Assembly (NCBI GenBank): GCA_029747015.1
Contig: JAKOGI010002255.1
Coordinates: forward strand, 62,986 to 126,985
Length of the DNA stretch: 64,000 nucleotides
From: Carnegiea gigantea
Lineage: Eukaryota; Streptophyta; Magnoliopsida; Caryophyllales; Cactaceae
Reading direction: 5' to 3'
The translations under genes were made by a program, and so were the position numbers. Below are positions 1 through 11,942 of the stretch, in pieces. The notes beneath the pieces were generated by a model. The model was not told the origin of the DNA. It worked only from the letters and a program-made list of their open reading frames with translations, and ran no database searches. Within the stretch, counting starts at the first letter, position 1. Each line of letters opens with the position of its first letter.

Positions 1-1138
1 TACAACTCCTTATATCTTCTTACATTTTTTTTATAACTTTTTATAACTCTTTATAATTCTTTACAATTTATAACTGTATCTTATCGTAATAAAAAAAAGG
101 CCCTAGATCCTTCTTAGTGTTGTATGGACGACAGCCTCCACAAGAAGCAATCGTCCTGGCTAATAAGTACGGTAATTGATGTATTTGTGAGGTCATCACT
201 GGGACAACATGATAAGAGGGCCATCCACGAAAAGACAGGCAGAGAATTAAATTACCGAAAACTTACATAATAATGTTGTTTCAAGTAACACTTTTCACTT
301 CAGGGTTTTCTTGCTTGTTGGTGGTCGTTTGGTCTGCCAACTTGACATTGTATTCACTTCAGAGTTTTCACTTCAGAGCCTTATCAGGCAAAGTTTTCTA
401 TTATGTTCCCACTGTTTTCCTTGGAATTCGCGTCAGTGATCACTGCTTCTCTGACCTAACCTGCAATTCTCTTATTCTCTCTTATCTTTTATCCTCTACC
501 AACTACCCCTTCCCTCACACTTCCCACTTTGATTAGCTATTTCTCTTTAGAAGAAATTTCTTATAAAATCACAAAATTAGTTAAGAATTAATTTAATACG
601 TAAATATTTGATTGCTTAAAAAAGTAAAAGGACTTAAGAATATATATAACTTTTATTTGAATATAGCTTTACTCCCTTACAAAAATAAGTCTAATTTTAA
701 AGACAAGTATTTGAAAATCTTTAATTAGAAGATAACGACTGAAAATTAATTTTAAAAGGCAAATATTTGAAAATATCCTTAATTAGAAGATAATCAGCCA
801 CAACTAATTTTAAATGACAAGTATTTGGAAATATATTTAATTAAAAAATAATTTATAAATTCACTCTAAACTCATTTTAAAATTATTTAATTAGACGATG
901 ATTTACAAAAGTAACTCAAAATTAGAATATTTGATATAAAATATGAGAATAATATTCATTGAATTAAACTAACATGTTTAGACAAAATAAGATAAATTAA
1001 TATAAAATATAAAAAAATTGTATATAAATAACAAATTGTTGTTTGTATACAATAGATTTGGGGAACCAATTTTAATTAAATTGTAGACCAAAAGAATTGT
1101 TGTCACATATTAAAAACACTACATTAAATAAACTTCAA
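1..1138. other. AT-rich spacer, no gene recognised
   Basis: This stretch is AT-rich and I see no convincing coding region. The 87-codon open frame near 273-536 has no recognisable domain and looks like chance. Positions about 165-235 resemble 16540-16590: both contain a near-identical block of about 30 bases around GAGGTCATCAC. Some dispersed sequence is therefore shared by the two places. Confidence 0.6.
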
Positions 1139-1190
1139 TATATATACATATATAAATATATGTATGTATATATGTATGTATGTATGTGTG

Positions 1191-1227
<37 letters not shown>
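1139..1227. repeat. (TA)n/(GTAT)n/(GT)n microsatellite
   Basis: A compound simple repeat of TA, TATG and TG units ending in a pure TA run. It directly abuts the coding-like fragment on the minus strand, so that fragment is cut off by the microsatellite. Confidence 0.9.
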
Positions 1228-1230
<3 letters not shown>

Positions 1231-1231
<1 letters not shown>

Positions 1232-1470
1232 CATTTAATTCGAGGGAAGAGCACGGTGAAGTAATCGATCATGTCAACAACACCAAACCCAGTAGGCAAT
1301 CCCATTAACATTACGAATGAAATTATACGGGCAGACTCACCGTTGAGGGGAGCCGCTGCAAGCCGCATGCCATTGACTGAATAATATTTGGCTGAACTCC
1401 AAGGCCTAGTGGACACATCAACTGTTACAATCTCATTTATCCACCTGACGGTGCTCCAACTGTGAGTGGA
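1231..1470 (-). pseudogene. Possible ADP-ribosyltransferase-fold fragment, C-terminal-like part
   Basis: The minus strand is open across this span and has coding-like composition, unlike the surrounding AT-rich DNA. Reading leftward from about 1460 there is an INEIV segment, a PWSSAKYY segment and a hydrophobic tail, before the frame runs into the TA microsatellite. INEIV followed by a small turn and an aromatic strand is reminiscent of the catalytic-glutamate strand of the pertussis/cholera-type ADP-ribosyltransferase fold. That is a motif-level resemblance, not a demonstrated homology. Its neighbour at 1462-1770 on the opposite strand resembles the N-terminal half of the same fold, so an ancestral gene may have been inverted internally. 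Neither part can make an intact protein. Alternative: an unrelated captured gene fragment. Confidence 0.35.
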
Positions 1471-1770
1471 ATTGTATACAGACCTCCTGGATATAATGCC
1501 ACTACCGCTGTACATCGTTTCGTTAGAGAACGGCCTGAAGTTGTCTTTCAAGAAGGGTTCAGGCAATGGGAGTTGTGGGAGGCGCTGAAGCACCTATGGG
1601 CAGATAATTCCGCCGTCTTCAACCTGTATCAGTATTTGAATGAGCGTGGTCCACTAGTACTCCACCCAACTTAATCTGCGTGTTTGTCAGCACTACCATC
1701 AATAGTCAATGGTGTCCTTCTTCCCCATCTGACGCGGAACGGTCTTTCGATATGAGATATACACACACAC
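1462..1770 (+). pseudogene. Possible ADP-ribosyltransferase-fold fragment, N-terminal-like part, frameshifted
   Basis: A 70-codon open frame (1462-1674) contains a VHRF segment followed by a VVFQEGF segment. This is the spacing expected for the NAD-binding arginine strand and following helix of enterotoxin-like ADP-ribosyltransferases. After a frame change near 1670 another reading frame shows FVSTT, matching the STT/STS motif of that fold. The span ends in a CA/TG simple repeat near 1755. The frameshift and the inverted companion at 1231-1470 make this a relic. No signal peptide or upstream promoter is evident. The family assignment rests only on three short motifs in the right order, so confidence is moderate. 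The origin (host family, captured, or transferred) is unknown. Confidence 0.4.
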
Positions 1771-1895
1771 ATGTATATGTGTGTAATTGGGTTAACGCAA
1801 ATAATTTTATATATATAGTGCGATATATGCAAGCAACGTTAACTATTTAAATACATTTGACACTTGAAAAATCATCCACTACTAAAAAAGAGTAA

Positions 1896-2110
1896 AATAA
1901 CGACGAAAATAGGCGATGGAAATGGCAATGGAAAGCCCCAAAAATGGAATACAAAATCTGGAGTGACATGGCGATGGAAATTCCGTCGCGCAATTTAAAA
2001 ACATTAGGTGGCAACGGAGTATGCGTTGCAAAAAAAAGGAAAAATTTTTTTTTTCAGGTGGGAGCAGAAATTCCGTTGCCACCCAAATTTTTTTGATGCC
2101 CAGTCCGTCG
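1896..2110. repeat. Left subterminal repeat region of the CACTA element
   Basis: Several short degenerate units around GGCGATGGAAAT, TTCCGTCGC and TTCCGTTGCCACC occur in both orientations. In CACTA elements such subterminal repeats bind the element's own DNA-binding protein. A matching set lies at 8748-8985. Confidence 0.75.
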
Positions 2111-2515
2111 TCGCCCTTATTTAGGAAACCAGATTTACAAATTTGGTTGAATTTATGAATTATTGTGATTTAGGATTTAAGATTGTATGAGGTTAGTAGT
2201 TTTATTTCTAAGAGAAGATTTGGTAGAAATAATAATTTGTGCGAAGTAAATATGTGAAAATTTGTTAAAGTTCTATGGGTGATTTGAAAAGGTTGAAATA
2301 TGTGTGAAGGAATTGTGTAAAATTTGTGAGAGTTGTACTGAGTGATTTGCAAGGGTTTACTGAATTAAAATTAATACTAATTCAATGTATTTATATATAT
2401 TTTTAGTAAACAAATATGTGTAATACGTAAGTGAGAAACGATGTTAAATATTATTGCGTAAATTGAAATTAATACTAATTCAATGACTTTTATGAATATT
2501 GTTGCTTGAGCAGAT

Positions 2516-5500
2516 ATGAGTGTCCCACCAAATCGTTTATGGATGTATAATAGAATATTGCCTAATCGTAATAGTTACACAGAAGAATTTTTAAATCAGA
2601 TAAACAATTTGATGCATTTGCACGTAGACAAGCAGATTTCCAAAGTGGGGGAAAATATTCCATGTTCGAAATGTAAAAATAAAGTGTACTTAACACACGA
2701 TGAGGTAAAGATGCACCTGATGTATCAGGGGTTTGTGAAAGGATATTGGTATTGGATACGTTATGGAGAAGTAAAACCTCAACAATATGATTTTAGATTT
2801 TCTACGGCAGACATGGGCGAAGCTGGTGCTTCAAGTCATATAAATTATGCCAACAATGAATGATACGTAGATTATATGGAGTCCATGATTAGTGATGCCA
2901 TGTTGGAAAATGAAAATGTAAGGGTTCTGGAGGGAAGCACTTCTCAAGAACCATTCTATAATATGGTTCAGGCTATTCAACAGTCCTTATATGATGGTTG
3001 TTCAACCCACAATGAGCTCTCTGCTGCTGTTCGACTATTGAGTATCAGATCGGATTGTAATATGCCACAAAACTATTTCAATGAAGTTGTTCAGTTAATG
3101 AAAGAGATGTGTCCTCCTAACAATCGTGTGCCAAGCAACTATGGTCAGACGAAGAAGCTTGTTAAAGATCTCAACAATGATGTAACACACATTGACTGTT
3201 GCCCTAAAGGGTGTATGCTGTTTTTTAAGGAGGGCTCAAACCTCAATGCATATGGTCAGACGAAGAAGCTTGTTAAAGATCTCAACAATAATGTAATACA
3301 CATTGACTGTTGCCCTAAAGGGTGTATGCTGTTTTTTAAGGAGGGCTCAAACCTCAATGCATGCAAGTTTTGCAAGCATCCAAGATGGAAGATGCAAAGG
3401 TCGCAGCAAAGGAATCAAAGGCCACTGCCATATGCAAGTATGCATTACTTACCACTGAACCTCGACTGCAGAGGTTGTATGCATCAGGAAGCACGGCAAA
3501 GCACATGCGATAGCATTATGAACATTGGCGGGAGGACGGTGTTTTATATCATCCATCAAATCGCGCAACGTGTAAACATTTCGATAACAAGTATCCCGAT
3601 TTTGCTATAGAGTCCCGAAATGTTAGACTTGATTTATATGCTGATAGATTTAATCCTCACACATTGTTCTCAAGATCTTATTCTATTTGGCCGCCGGTGG
3701 TTACACCTTATAACCTTACCCCTGAAATATGTATGACCACCATTTATATTCCTCACTTGTGTAATCCACAGCCCTAAAAATCCCAAGAATAAAATAGGTG
3801 TATATTTACAACCGCTTATTGATGAGTTGAAGGAGTTGTTGGATGTTGGGATTGAAATGTATGACATATCTACGGGTACAATATTTGAAATGAGAGCTGC
3901 ACTTATGTGGACCATTAATGATTTTCCAGCATATGGAATGTTATCTGGGTGGAGCACTAGTGGTCAATTGGCATGTCTAGTATATATGACACAGCAGAAG
4001 GCTTTGAGACTCATGAATGGAGACAAATTCTCGTGGTTTAATTGTCATCATGCATTTAGGAGAAACAAAACTTCATTTAGAAGAGGTAGAACTATTAATA
4101 GGGGTCCTTCTTGTTACATAAGTGGGGAACAACTTATGCTGAGGTGGAACACTACCTAATGGTAATGACAGGCAACGACTTTCAAATATTGGGATCTAAA
4201 GAGAATAAACATAACTAGATAAAGAAGAGTATATTCTTGAAGTTGCCTTACTAGCAACACCGATTGCTTCATCACAATCTAGATGTGATGCACATAGAGA
4301 AGAACTTCTTCGAGAACATCATTAATACTGTGATGGATGTTCAAGGGAAAACAAAGAAAAATACCAAATCAAGAATGGATGTTGCAGATATTTATAATAG
4401 AGAAGAATTATAATTGCAGCGAGGTTCTAATGGCAGAATAGTTAAACCAAAAGCGAAGTTCGTTCTTGCTATAGATAAAAGAAGAGAGTTGTGTGAACGG
4501 GTTAAGGGACTGAACATGCCTAATGGCTATTACTCCAGTTTGAGGAATATTGTAGACCCGAATGAGGCAATGTTCAATAATATGAAAAATCATGATTGTC
4601 ATTTGTTCATGAAAACGCTGTTGCCCATTGCATTTGATACTCCCCCAGATGATGTGTTGAAACTTATAATTGAGTTAAGTCAGTCCTTTAAGAATTTATG
4701 CTCCACAACACTGTGGGAGGATGTGCTTGAGGAAATACATTGGAACATTGCCATTACTCTCTGTAAGTTGGAGACTATATTTCCTCCAAGCTTCTTTAAT
4801 GTGACGGAGCACTTACTGGTGCATTTGGTAGAAGAGGCACAACTTGATGGCCCTGTCTAGTACCTATGGATGTATTCATTTGAGAGGTAACATAGATTAT
4901 ATTAATTTAAATTAGATTTATGAAACTAGGGAATGTTTGAAGGTGTTTACAAGAATCACTTAATATTAATATGTTAAGCACTTCGGTCGGCTAAAGAGAA
5001 GGATTAAACAACAAGCGTATCCTGAAGGATCAATAACATAACTTACCTAGAAGCAGAAAGGACATTCTTTGCCTCCTATTACTTCGACTCTAATGTGCCC
5101 TCCATGTGCAGTAGATGTCGAAGAAATGAGGATGGCAATGAACATAATAGTCATTTCCAAACTCTCTCTATGTTTGAACCGCAAGAGATCGCTATTGTGA
5201 AGGAAAGATTAAGGTATCTCACAGATACTGAATATATCGTTGCACATCTTCATGTGCTATTAAATTGTGATGTAGTTAAGCCTTATATTGGGTGAATGTT
5301 CCATTGACATAGTACATTATCCCTACACTCATATTTCCCAAAAGATAGTTTTGTTTATAATATGCCCACAATTGCGCAGAATTTTTACAAAATAAGTACA
5401 AAATGCACAACCTCATCTTACTGATGCTGATGTTGATACCATCATAGAAATTCATTTTGTAGATTGATTTGGACAAAATGTAAGTAACTGAACTTCTTTA

Positions 5501-6290
5501 GTAATAAATATTACGACACAAGTGAGGCCATTGTATTAACAAAAACCACATTGTCTGTCATCTTAGGTGCATTACATTCAACTATTCGACAGTCGTAAAC
5601 ATTGGTACTTGATACAGTTAGCTATAAAGTCTAATAGAAATGTGTCAACGTGGACTGCAAACAGAGTTAATGGATTTAAATTCCACACGGAAGCCCGCAA
5701 TGTTAGGAAGAAAACGTTAGGTGTTGGTGTATGTGGGACCGGGGAACGTGATATTGAGAATGATTATTGTAGCGCACTGAAAGATATCATCGAACTAGAG
5801 TATGTGGGTGAACCATTAAAAAGATGTGTGCAGTTTGGCTATGAGTGGTTTGATCCCACATTGAATCGTGGGACACAACCTCATAAACTAAATAAACATG
5901 TTGAGATTCATCGCACAAGGAAGTACAGAAAGTACAATCTATTCATCTTCCCCAACATAACATCACAAGTATGCCACATCCAGATCACTCAAGGGATAGA
6001 GCCAATTGGCTTGTTGTCATACCAACCAAGCCAAGAGCCAAGGTGGATGTGTAGTACACTCTACCTATTGCTTACCAACAAACGGTGATGATGACATTTG
6101 GTGAACCTACGAATGATGTTATCTCTACGCCATTAGTGGATGAAAGTGCACCATCGGAAGACGTTAATGATGATTTAAAATTTTCATTTATTCAAGTGAA
6201 TGACGACATGGATGAGGCAAAAGGGGATGACAGTGATGAAGAGCGTGAGTGGGATGATGAGAATGAAATAGATGAATAAGAGGGAGATAT
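2516..6290 (+). pseudogene. TNP2-like CACTA transposase relic
   Basis: The first open segment (2516-2863) has the Transpos_assoc pattern: a DR/LWMYNR-like start, a CSKCKN cysteine pair and HLMYQGFVKGYWYW. From 2876 the Transposase_21 (TNP2) domain follows, with CPKGCMLF, then LQPLIDELKELL and the highly typical WTINDFPAYGMLSGWST around 3900-3955. Further on are FENIINTVMDVQGKTK (about 4315), an SHDCH-like HDCHLFM (about 4590), the LCKLETIFPPSFFNV block (about 4760) and a DUF4216-like block (GFKFHT about 5665, LEYVGEP about 5795). An acidic tail ends near 6290. The order is that of a full-length TNP2 transposase, but stops and frameshifts occur throughout, for example between 3610 and 3827 and between 4160 and 4414. 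Translated product would be non-functional. Some gaps may be decayed introns. Confidence 0.9.
3140..3361 (+). repeat. Exact-frame tandem duplication of 111 bp inside the transposase
   Basis: Two adjacent units (3140-3250 and 3251-3361), identical except for a few substitutions, each encode the 37-residue stretch starting YGQTKKLVKDLN and ending GSNLNA. The stretch includes the CPKGCMLF motif that is single-copy in the family. Because 111 is a multiple of three the reading frame is kept. Confidence 0.95.
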
Positions 6291-6549
6291 ATATTTATAT
6301 GATGATGAACATGATGATAATAATGATGATGAGAATGGTGATGCAGATGCTGCTGAAGATGAATCAAACAATTAAATGCTTATAAAACATCATGTACTTA
6401 ATTGCTTAGTTTTGTAACCCACATGTGTACTCATGTGCTTGTATTATATGTGTTCGAATGTGTTTGCTATTCTACCTATTGTATTGTGTAATTAATTTGT
6501 TGCTATGTACAATCATTGTTTGTGTTTGTATTTGTTGTGAACTATTTCA

Positions 6550-8470
6550 GGTATAGATTCCACCCCACGTCGAGGGAAATCCTCTACTCGAGGTCGAGGA
6601 CGAGGACGTAGGAGTTCTAGTGAACATTCTACCACAATGGACATTGGTTCACCTTTCTCTCAAACCCCTCACATGTTAGGTGCGTTAGGAATAATCCCAA
6701 CTCAGTTTGGGAATGTTCCTATGGGGTAGGTACCGCCTCTTATGCCATACACCCCTACTCCACCATGCATTGCCCAACAATTTGCATATGACATTGTAAG
6801 CAACACAACTTTTGCCACCACTAGCACCCTCACTCCCCAACCCGTCGACCCTAACTCCTACTAGTCCTAACAAAACATTGCAATTGGAGATGCTGATCCG
6901 TAACTTAGTCAGGGAAGCACCCGAACAAAAAAAGTTATTATTCCAGATGGTAATGGGTAAGTGAACTATTGTTATGTGTTCGTCATTGCAATTATCTAGC
7001 GTAGTGTCGCGTTAATTTAATATTTTTTGCTGCATTAGGTTCATTCCAAACGACAGTGCTGTTCATAGGATTTCTCAGATCTTCCAAGGCAAGTATGATA
7101 CACCTTGGCCTACTTGGGGAAAAGTGCCTAGATATGTTCGAGATTTGTGGTTTGGAGAGTTTAAGGTAAGTAACATGACTACATATTAAGACTTCTTAGA
7201 CGGCTCCGGTTCATTTATAAGACATTATTTGATGTGTGTGTCATTTTCTAATGTGGAAAAGTTGTTCTATTAGGATCTTATGTATGAGGATTGCATTAGG
7301 AAGAATTTTGAAAACAGAGGCAATGCACGTTTGAGGGACTTCCTTGGCAAAGCAAGGAAGCACAACAAGAAGCCTTAATGGCTTAGTGATAAGGTATGGA
7401 AAGGACTCCAAGAGCATTGGCGAATGAATCATACAAAAAATTATGTGAAAAATCCCAAAGAAATCGGCTTGGTGATCCCCAGAGTCTTGGATCATCTCTT
7501 GATACCTGCGGCTCGATCCCTATGCATGAGCATAGGATGCGCCTGGTATCAAACCATAAATCTTACAACATTGTTTAACTTATTTGTTTCCTTGTGGTGT
7601 TTAACATGGTTTCCTGAATTTGTTTAATTTGCACGTAGAGGGAAGACCTTGGGATGGATCCCACCATTATTGAGTTGTTCACCCGCTCTCACAGACTTAG
7701 AGGCAAACCAGATGAACCGTGGGTTGATAGGAAATCACAACAAACCTACTTAAGTTATTCTCGATAATTAATCTTACGTTGTGATTCATATATTTTTATT
7801 ACAACTAACATATTTGATGTTTTGTAAATGTTGTGATATTATAGGAATCCTTTGAGTAAGAATTGCAGAAAAGTATTCAAGGGACCTTGCAGGACAACTC
7901 CCAAGATCCATCTCGACCACTTCTAAACCCAAATGCGTTGTGGGTGATGGCCTACATAAATAAAAAGGGTTGTATTAATGGCATTAGAGATGAGGCAGTC
8001 AACATCATGGAATGCCCCTACTTTAGTCCCTCTCAGCGAGCCAGTATACTAAACTTTAACTTTAATTTTAGTGTTTAAAGTGAAAACTATCTATACTGTC
8101 ATTTTGGGTTAAATTACATTATTCTCACTACATTCTTACTACCTACACATGGTTTTTAGCAGGTACAGGTCCGACCACGTCTCAGTAGGAGATACATAAT
8201 TTGAGAGAGAGGGTGGTCACCATGGGAAGTGAGCTCACCACACAAGCTGAGATGTATCGGGCGATGATAGAGAGATACAAGAGTCTAGAGGAGTCCACCC
8301 AAATGCTGAGCCAAACTCTGCTGAGTATGAATCAGCAAATGTAGGCTTTCTTCCAAACGTAACAAGCCTCCTGTTCGGATCACAACATGTCGTCCTTACC
8401 CATCTACAGCATGATGAAGAGAATGAGGATGGGGATGAGGACAACAAGTATGATCTTGATGATTGATCCC
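6550..8470 (+). pseudogene. Transposase_24-like second CACTA gene relic
   Basis: After a proline/serine-rich start with an RGRGRGR stretch (about 6590), an exon from 7037 reads FIPNDSAVHRISQIF and TPWPTWGKVPRYVRDLWF, ending at a GTAAGT donor near 7165. The next exon (about 7274) reads MYEDCIRKNFENRGNARLRD, and KVWKGLQEHW follows at 7393. This is the pattern of the plant Transposase_24 family, the putative DNA-binding partner of TNP2. A later exon at 7640 reads DPTIIELFTRSHRLRGKP. The end (8200-8340) is a heptad-like stretch, consistent with a coiled coil. Internal stops (near 6728, 7376 and 8343) and frame changes show it is dead. The gene lies downstream of, and in the same direction as, the transposase relic. 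Confidence 0.8.
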
Positions 8471-8747
8471 TGATCATGAGTTGCTTGTTTCTTCCCCTTT
8501 CTATTGCCTGCTTCTTCTATATGTGAATATATTGCATTGCCTCTACGTTTCTGATACCTATGTGTGGCGATGTTGAGACTACTCTAACTTTGTTTTATGA
8601 ATTGGGTTGTGTGTGATGTATGATGATGACACATTTGGGTTACCTTGGTTTGAATGTTATGTCTGAGTTGTTTGTGAATTGCAAATTGTTGGGAATGCTT
8701 CGAGTAAAGCAGTTGTATAGAATAGGTTCTTCAATATCCTCGATGTA

Positions 8748-8985
8748 TTAGCGACGGATGTTCCGCAGCCCAATTCGTCGCTGATGGCGATGGATTGCCA
8801 ATTCCGTCACCAACTGGAAATTGTGATGTCCGTCGCCTATTCTGTTGCCTCCTAGCAACGGATCACAAATCCCCATCGCTGAATCCTCGGCGACGACCCA
8901 TATTACGACTCATGTGTTTCATTGCTAGTTCCGTCGCTGATTTAAAATTTTCGTCACTGATTTGCTGTTTTTCGGTGCTGATTCC
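8748..8985. repeat. Right subterminal repeat region of the CACTA element
   Basis: Repeated cores AGCGACGGA, TTCCGTCACC, GATGTCCGTCGCC and AGTTCCGTCGCTG occur in both orientations and mirror those at 1896-2110. This supports the assignment of the two element ends to the same transposon. Confidence 0.78.
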
Positions 8986-9018
8986 ATCTCTATGTGATCT
9001 TTTTTTTTTGTAGTGATC

Positions 9019-9370
9019 AATTTTTAAACATCCTTTAATCATACACATCTTCCCAAAGCCTAAAATGGTTAACTCGGGTAATTCTATATATATTTCAAGG
9101 TTAAAATACATAAAATGCTATCTATGCAACCAATGTTTACCATTTGAATACATTCAACACTTGACAACCATTAATCTTTAAGCAAACATTAATCATACAC
9201 ATCATCCTCAAAAATCTAACTTAGTTAAGTTGGGTAATTCTATTCATGTTTCAAGTTTAATTTATCTAAAGTGTTATTTGCACAACCAACTTTACTATTT
9301 GAATACATTTGATAGTTGGCAGCCATCAATTTGTAAGCAAACATTAATCATGCCCCGTAAGAGAACATAC
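9019..9370 (+). repeat. 156-bp tandem repeat, interrupted by the CACTA element
   Basis: Units share GGGTAATTCTAT, a segment ending TTTGAATACATT and the phrase CATTAATCATACACATC. GGGTAATTCTAT recurs at 9076 and 9232, a period of 156. The first unit is split: its left part is 1787-1876 and its right part resumes at 9019, exactly on the two sides of the CACTA element. At least two and a half units are visible. Divergence among units is substantial, so this is an old minisatellite or array end. Confidence 0.8.
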
Positions 9371-9529
9371 TCTTCTACTAGCCTAATAAAAGAGATAGCT
9401 CTAGTCGGAAATGCCATTATGATGCAAACTAACATAATATGAAAACCTCAACTTTAACATCATAGCATTTAAGTTTCTAGGTTCCGGGATTGGGGTTCCA
9501 ATTTTGGGCTTTAGGGTTTGGATGCATCC

Positions 9530-9560
9530 TGATAATAATAATAATAATAATAATGATAAT
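9530..9560. repeat. (AAT)n microsatellite
   Basis: A short ATA trinucleotide run with one interruption. Confidence 0.85.
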
Positions 9561-9670
9561 TAAAAAATTAAAGGGTCAATAAAAAAGTTATGTGAATTTT
9601 CTATGCAATTTAAGGCAAGTTTAACAAGTTTTATATTGACCCAGGTTATCCTGCAGAGGTTTCCAGGTTA

Positions 9671-9672
<2 letters not shown>

Positions 9673-9708
<36 letters not shown>

Positions 9709-9713
9709 TATAT

Positions 9714-9797
<84 letters not shown>
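9673..9797. repeat. (TA)n microsatellite following GTTAGCGCAT
   Basis: A TA run of more than 100 bases begins immediately after the sequence CAGGTTAGCGCAT (9665-9676). The same decamer precedes the microsatellites near 13630 and 13920. It stops a few bases before the hAT-like element at 9803. Confidence 0.9.
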
Positions 9798-9799
<2 letters not shown>

Positions 9800-9849
9800 A
9801 TACAGGGGCGGAGCCACGGTGGGGTCAATCGACCCCGCTTAAAACAAAA

Positions 9850-10262
9850 ATATCTGTTAGTTAAATTAAAAAAATAAATAAGAGATATATATAATTTGTG
9901 ATCTGCCCAATTGCATGAAAGAAAGATTACTCTGATGGTGGGAAGGGTATGGAACTTTGGCTGGCACTCCACATGCGTCCCAAGTTCGAGCCTTGCGGCT
10001 GGCATATGCATTCACAAGCTATCTTTTGTTTTTTTTGGCCCAAGTTTCGAATTAACATCTGTTAGTAAAATTTTTTTTAAAAAAAATAACATATATACCT
10101 AATTTGTGAGGGACTAGTTGCATCAAAAGAAGGTTGTTGTGGTAACAGAGTGGGCATAGAACTGTGACTGAGCATCCCTCTCTTTGTCTCGGGTTCGAAT
10201 TTTGCTATTGGCATTTACATTCACAAGCTCTCTCTCTCTCTTTTTTCTTTTTTTTTTTGGGC
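9850..10262 (+). repeat. Imperfect tandem duplication of about 207 bp
   Basis: Two consecutive units share CTGTTAGT, TAATTTGTG, a TTGCAT-AAAGAA stretch, a GGCAT…CATTCACAAGCT block and a final GGCCCAAGTTT. The first starts near 9855 and the second near 10060. They have diverged by substitutions and small indels. Confidence 0.7.
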
Positions 10263-10407
10263 CCAAGTTTTGGACTAAATTCTGCGAGACTCTCCCCTTC
10301 CCCTCACCGATTTGAATTTTGAAGGTACAAACTCTAAAACCCTAGATAATTTTCATTTTCATTTTTCTTTGTCAAATTTTTGATTGTTTACCCTTTAATT
10401 ATTTAGA

Positions 10408-11693
10408 GGGCATTTGGTCTAATTTTTAGAAAATTATTTTTCTTAAAAGTAGTTTCTCTAAAAGCTGTTTTCGAAAAAATTATAAAATGTTTGGCCTAAC
10501 TTATTGCATAACTGTTTTATCAATTGGGATTGTTTGGCCTTGCTTTTAGAAGAGATTTTTTTTTGGTTTTTAGTTTTATTTGCATTGCCTTTTTTTCCTT
10601 TGTGTTATGATTCTTATTTTAAGTCTTACTTTTTGCCCAAATTTATTCATTTATCAATCTTATGTCAACTTATTTTTATCTTCACTGAAGTATAACACTG
10701 CCCATTTTCATAGCTATCAATTTTTATGTGTCTACTTTGGAAACAACATTACATATATCAAAAAAGAATTTTATAACTAAAATATAAGATTCAAAATAAA
10801 ACCTTGTGAATTAATCGCCCATTAAAAAAAAAAAAAACACGGTATAAAACAATGTACTACATATCTTATCTCGATTGGAGAATTATCCAAGGATCTTATA
10901 CATTGTGACACAGTGAAATGGATTGTTATAGTGCCTACACAATATATTTGACGAGATCAACAAGAATATTTCTAATTAAGCCATGAGAAATGAAGGACCA
11001 ACGGCACTGCTCAACTTATTAATTAATCTGATAATGATTACTTGTTTGCTCTCTGTCTCCATCCAAACACCCCCCAACTAAATTCAAAATAAAGAATTCT
11101 AGCCAAGCGGAATTAGCTATTGGATCAAAAAAATGGCAACTAAAGTTCGGAGACTTCGAACCCATTTTCGATGAAGCAAAGCCAGAGTGGGAAGCTAATC
11201 AATACTATGAATTAATTATAATGTGGATTTCATTTGTCTTTTGAGTCTTTGCCGTTGATTTTCTCACCTCCCATTTTATGCTATTGATGTTATTCTCCTA
11301 ATCAAGATGTTACTGATAATCCCTCTCCCCCTCTCCCCCTCTTTGCGAACAATTATCTACAACACCGATTTAATTCCCAATTGAGGAGAGAGAAGGGAAT
11401 CTAGGAGACTAAATGTGTGGCGTGGGTATATATAGGTATTTTACGGGATTGGTTTCAATTTTTAGGGGCATAATTGTCTAGAAGAAAACTTTCATTAACA
11501 ATCTCCGTGTTTATCGAGTGCGGGTCGCAAGAAATGAGAATCCAAAGCAGCAAAATGTTGCTTCTGCTTATGGAGTGATTTTTACATAAAACTGCTTTTG
11601 GGAAACAATTTTTGTTTTTCAAAAACACAGGTGTTTAGCCTAATTTCAACTTTTGGACTCTAAAAACACTTTAAAAATCTAGGCCAAACACCC
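10408..11693. mobile_element. Nested foldback/MITE-like element with GGGCATTTGG ends
   Basis: The left end reads GGGCATTTGGTCTAATTTTTAG. The right end, inverted, reads GGGTGTTTGGCCTAGATTTTTA. The flanks ATTTAGA (10401-10407) and ACTTAGA (11694-11700) agree at six of seven bases and may be the target duplication. GGGTGTTTGG-type ends are frequent among plant non-autonomous hAT-like elements. It lies wholly inside the element at 9803-11945 and is therefore younger. Its centre (about 11080-11250) has less AT-rich, coding-like sequence that I cannot assign: one frame reads KFGDFEPIFDEAKPEWEA. Confidence 0.6.
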
Positions 11694-11942
11694 ACTTAGA
11701 TAGTTAGATTAGTTTTAATTGTTGAAATCATTTGATAAAATTGACTATAAATCATTTGCCAATTTTAATTGTATGCGGTGTTCAATTCGACTATTCTCTT
11801 CTGATTAGTTATAATTATTAAATATCCTTCACTTGCCTAATTAAATCTTTTTTGTCTAATTGAAAATACAAAGATATTTCAAAAAATTGGCTACTGAATC
11901 GTTCAAGCCCGACCCCGCTTGAATTAATTTCTGGATTCGCCA

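Larger units (their letters stand above)
1877..9015 (+). mobile_element. CACTA (EnSpm) DNA transposon, complete ends, decayed genes
   Basis: The left end begins CACTACTAAAAAAGAG and the right end finishes in a T-run plus GTAGTG, the inverted form of CACTAC. Both sides carry the same 3-bp flank ATC (1874-1876 and 9016-9018), the target duplication size of this superfamily. GC-richer subterminal repeats with CCGTCGC/GCGACGG-like cores lie inside each end. The interior holds relics of the two genes of an autonomous element, a TNP2-like transposase followed by a Transposase_24-like protein, both with multiple stops and frameshifts. The element lies within one unit of a 156-bp tandem repeat, so the pre-insertion site can be read from the neighbouring units. 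It could at best be mobilised by another copy's transposase. Confidence 0.93.

Noticed and set aside
10504..10780. Hydrophobic open frames suggesting small membrane proteins
   Set aside because: They are T-rich sequence within a non-autonomous element, with no conservation signal or start context.
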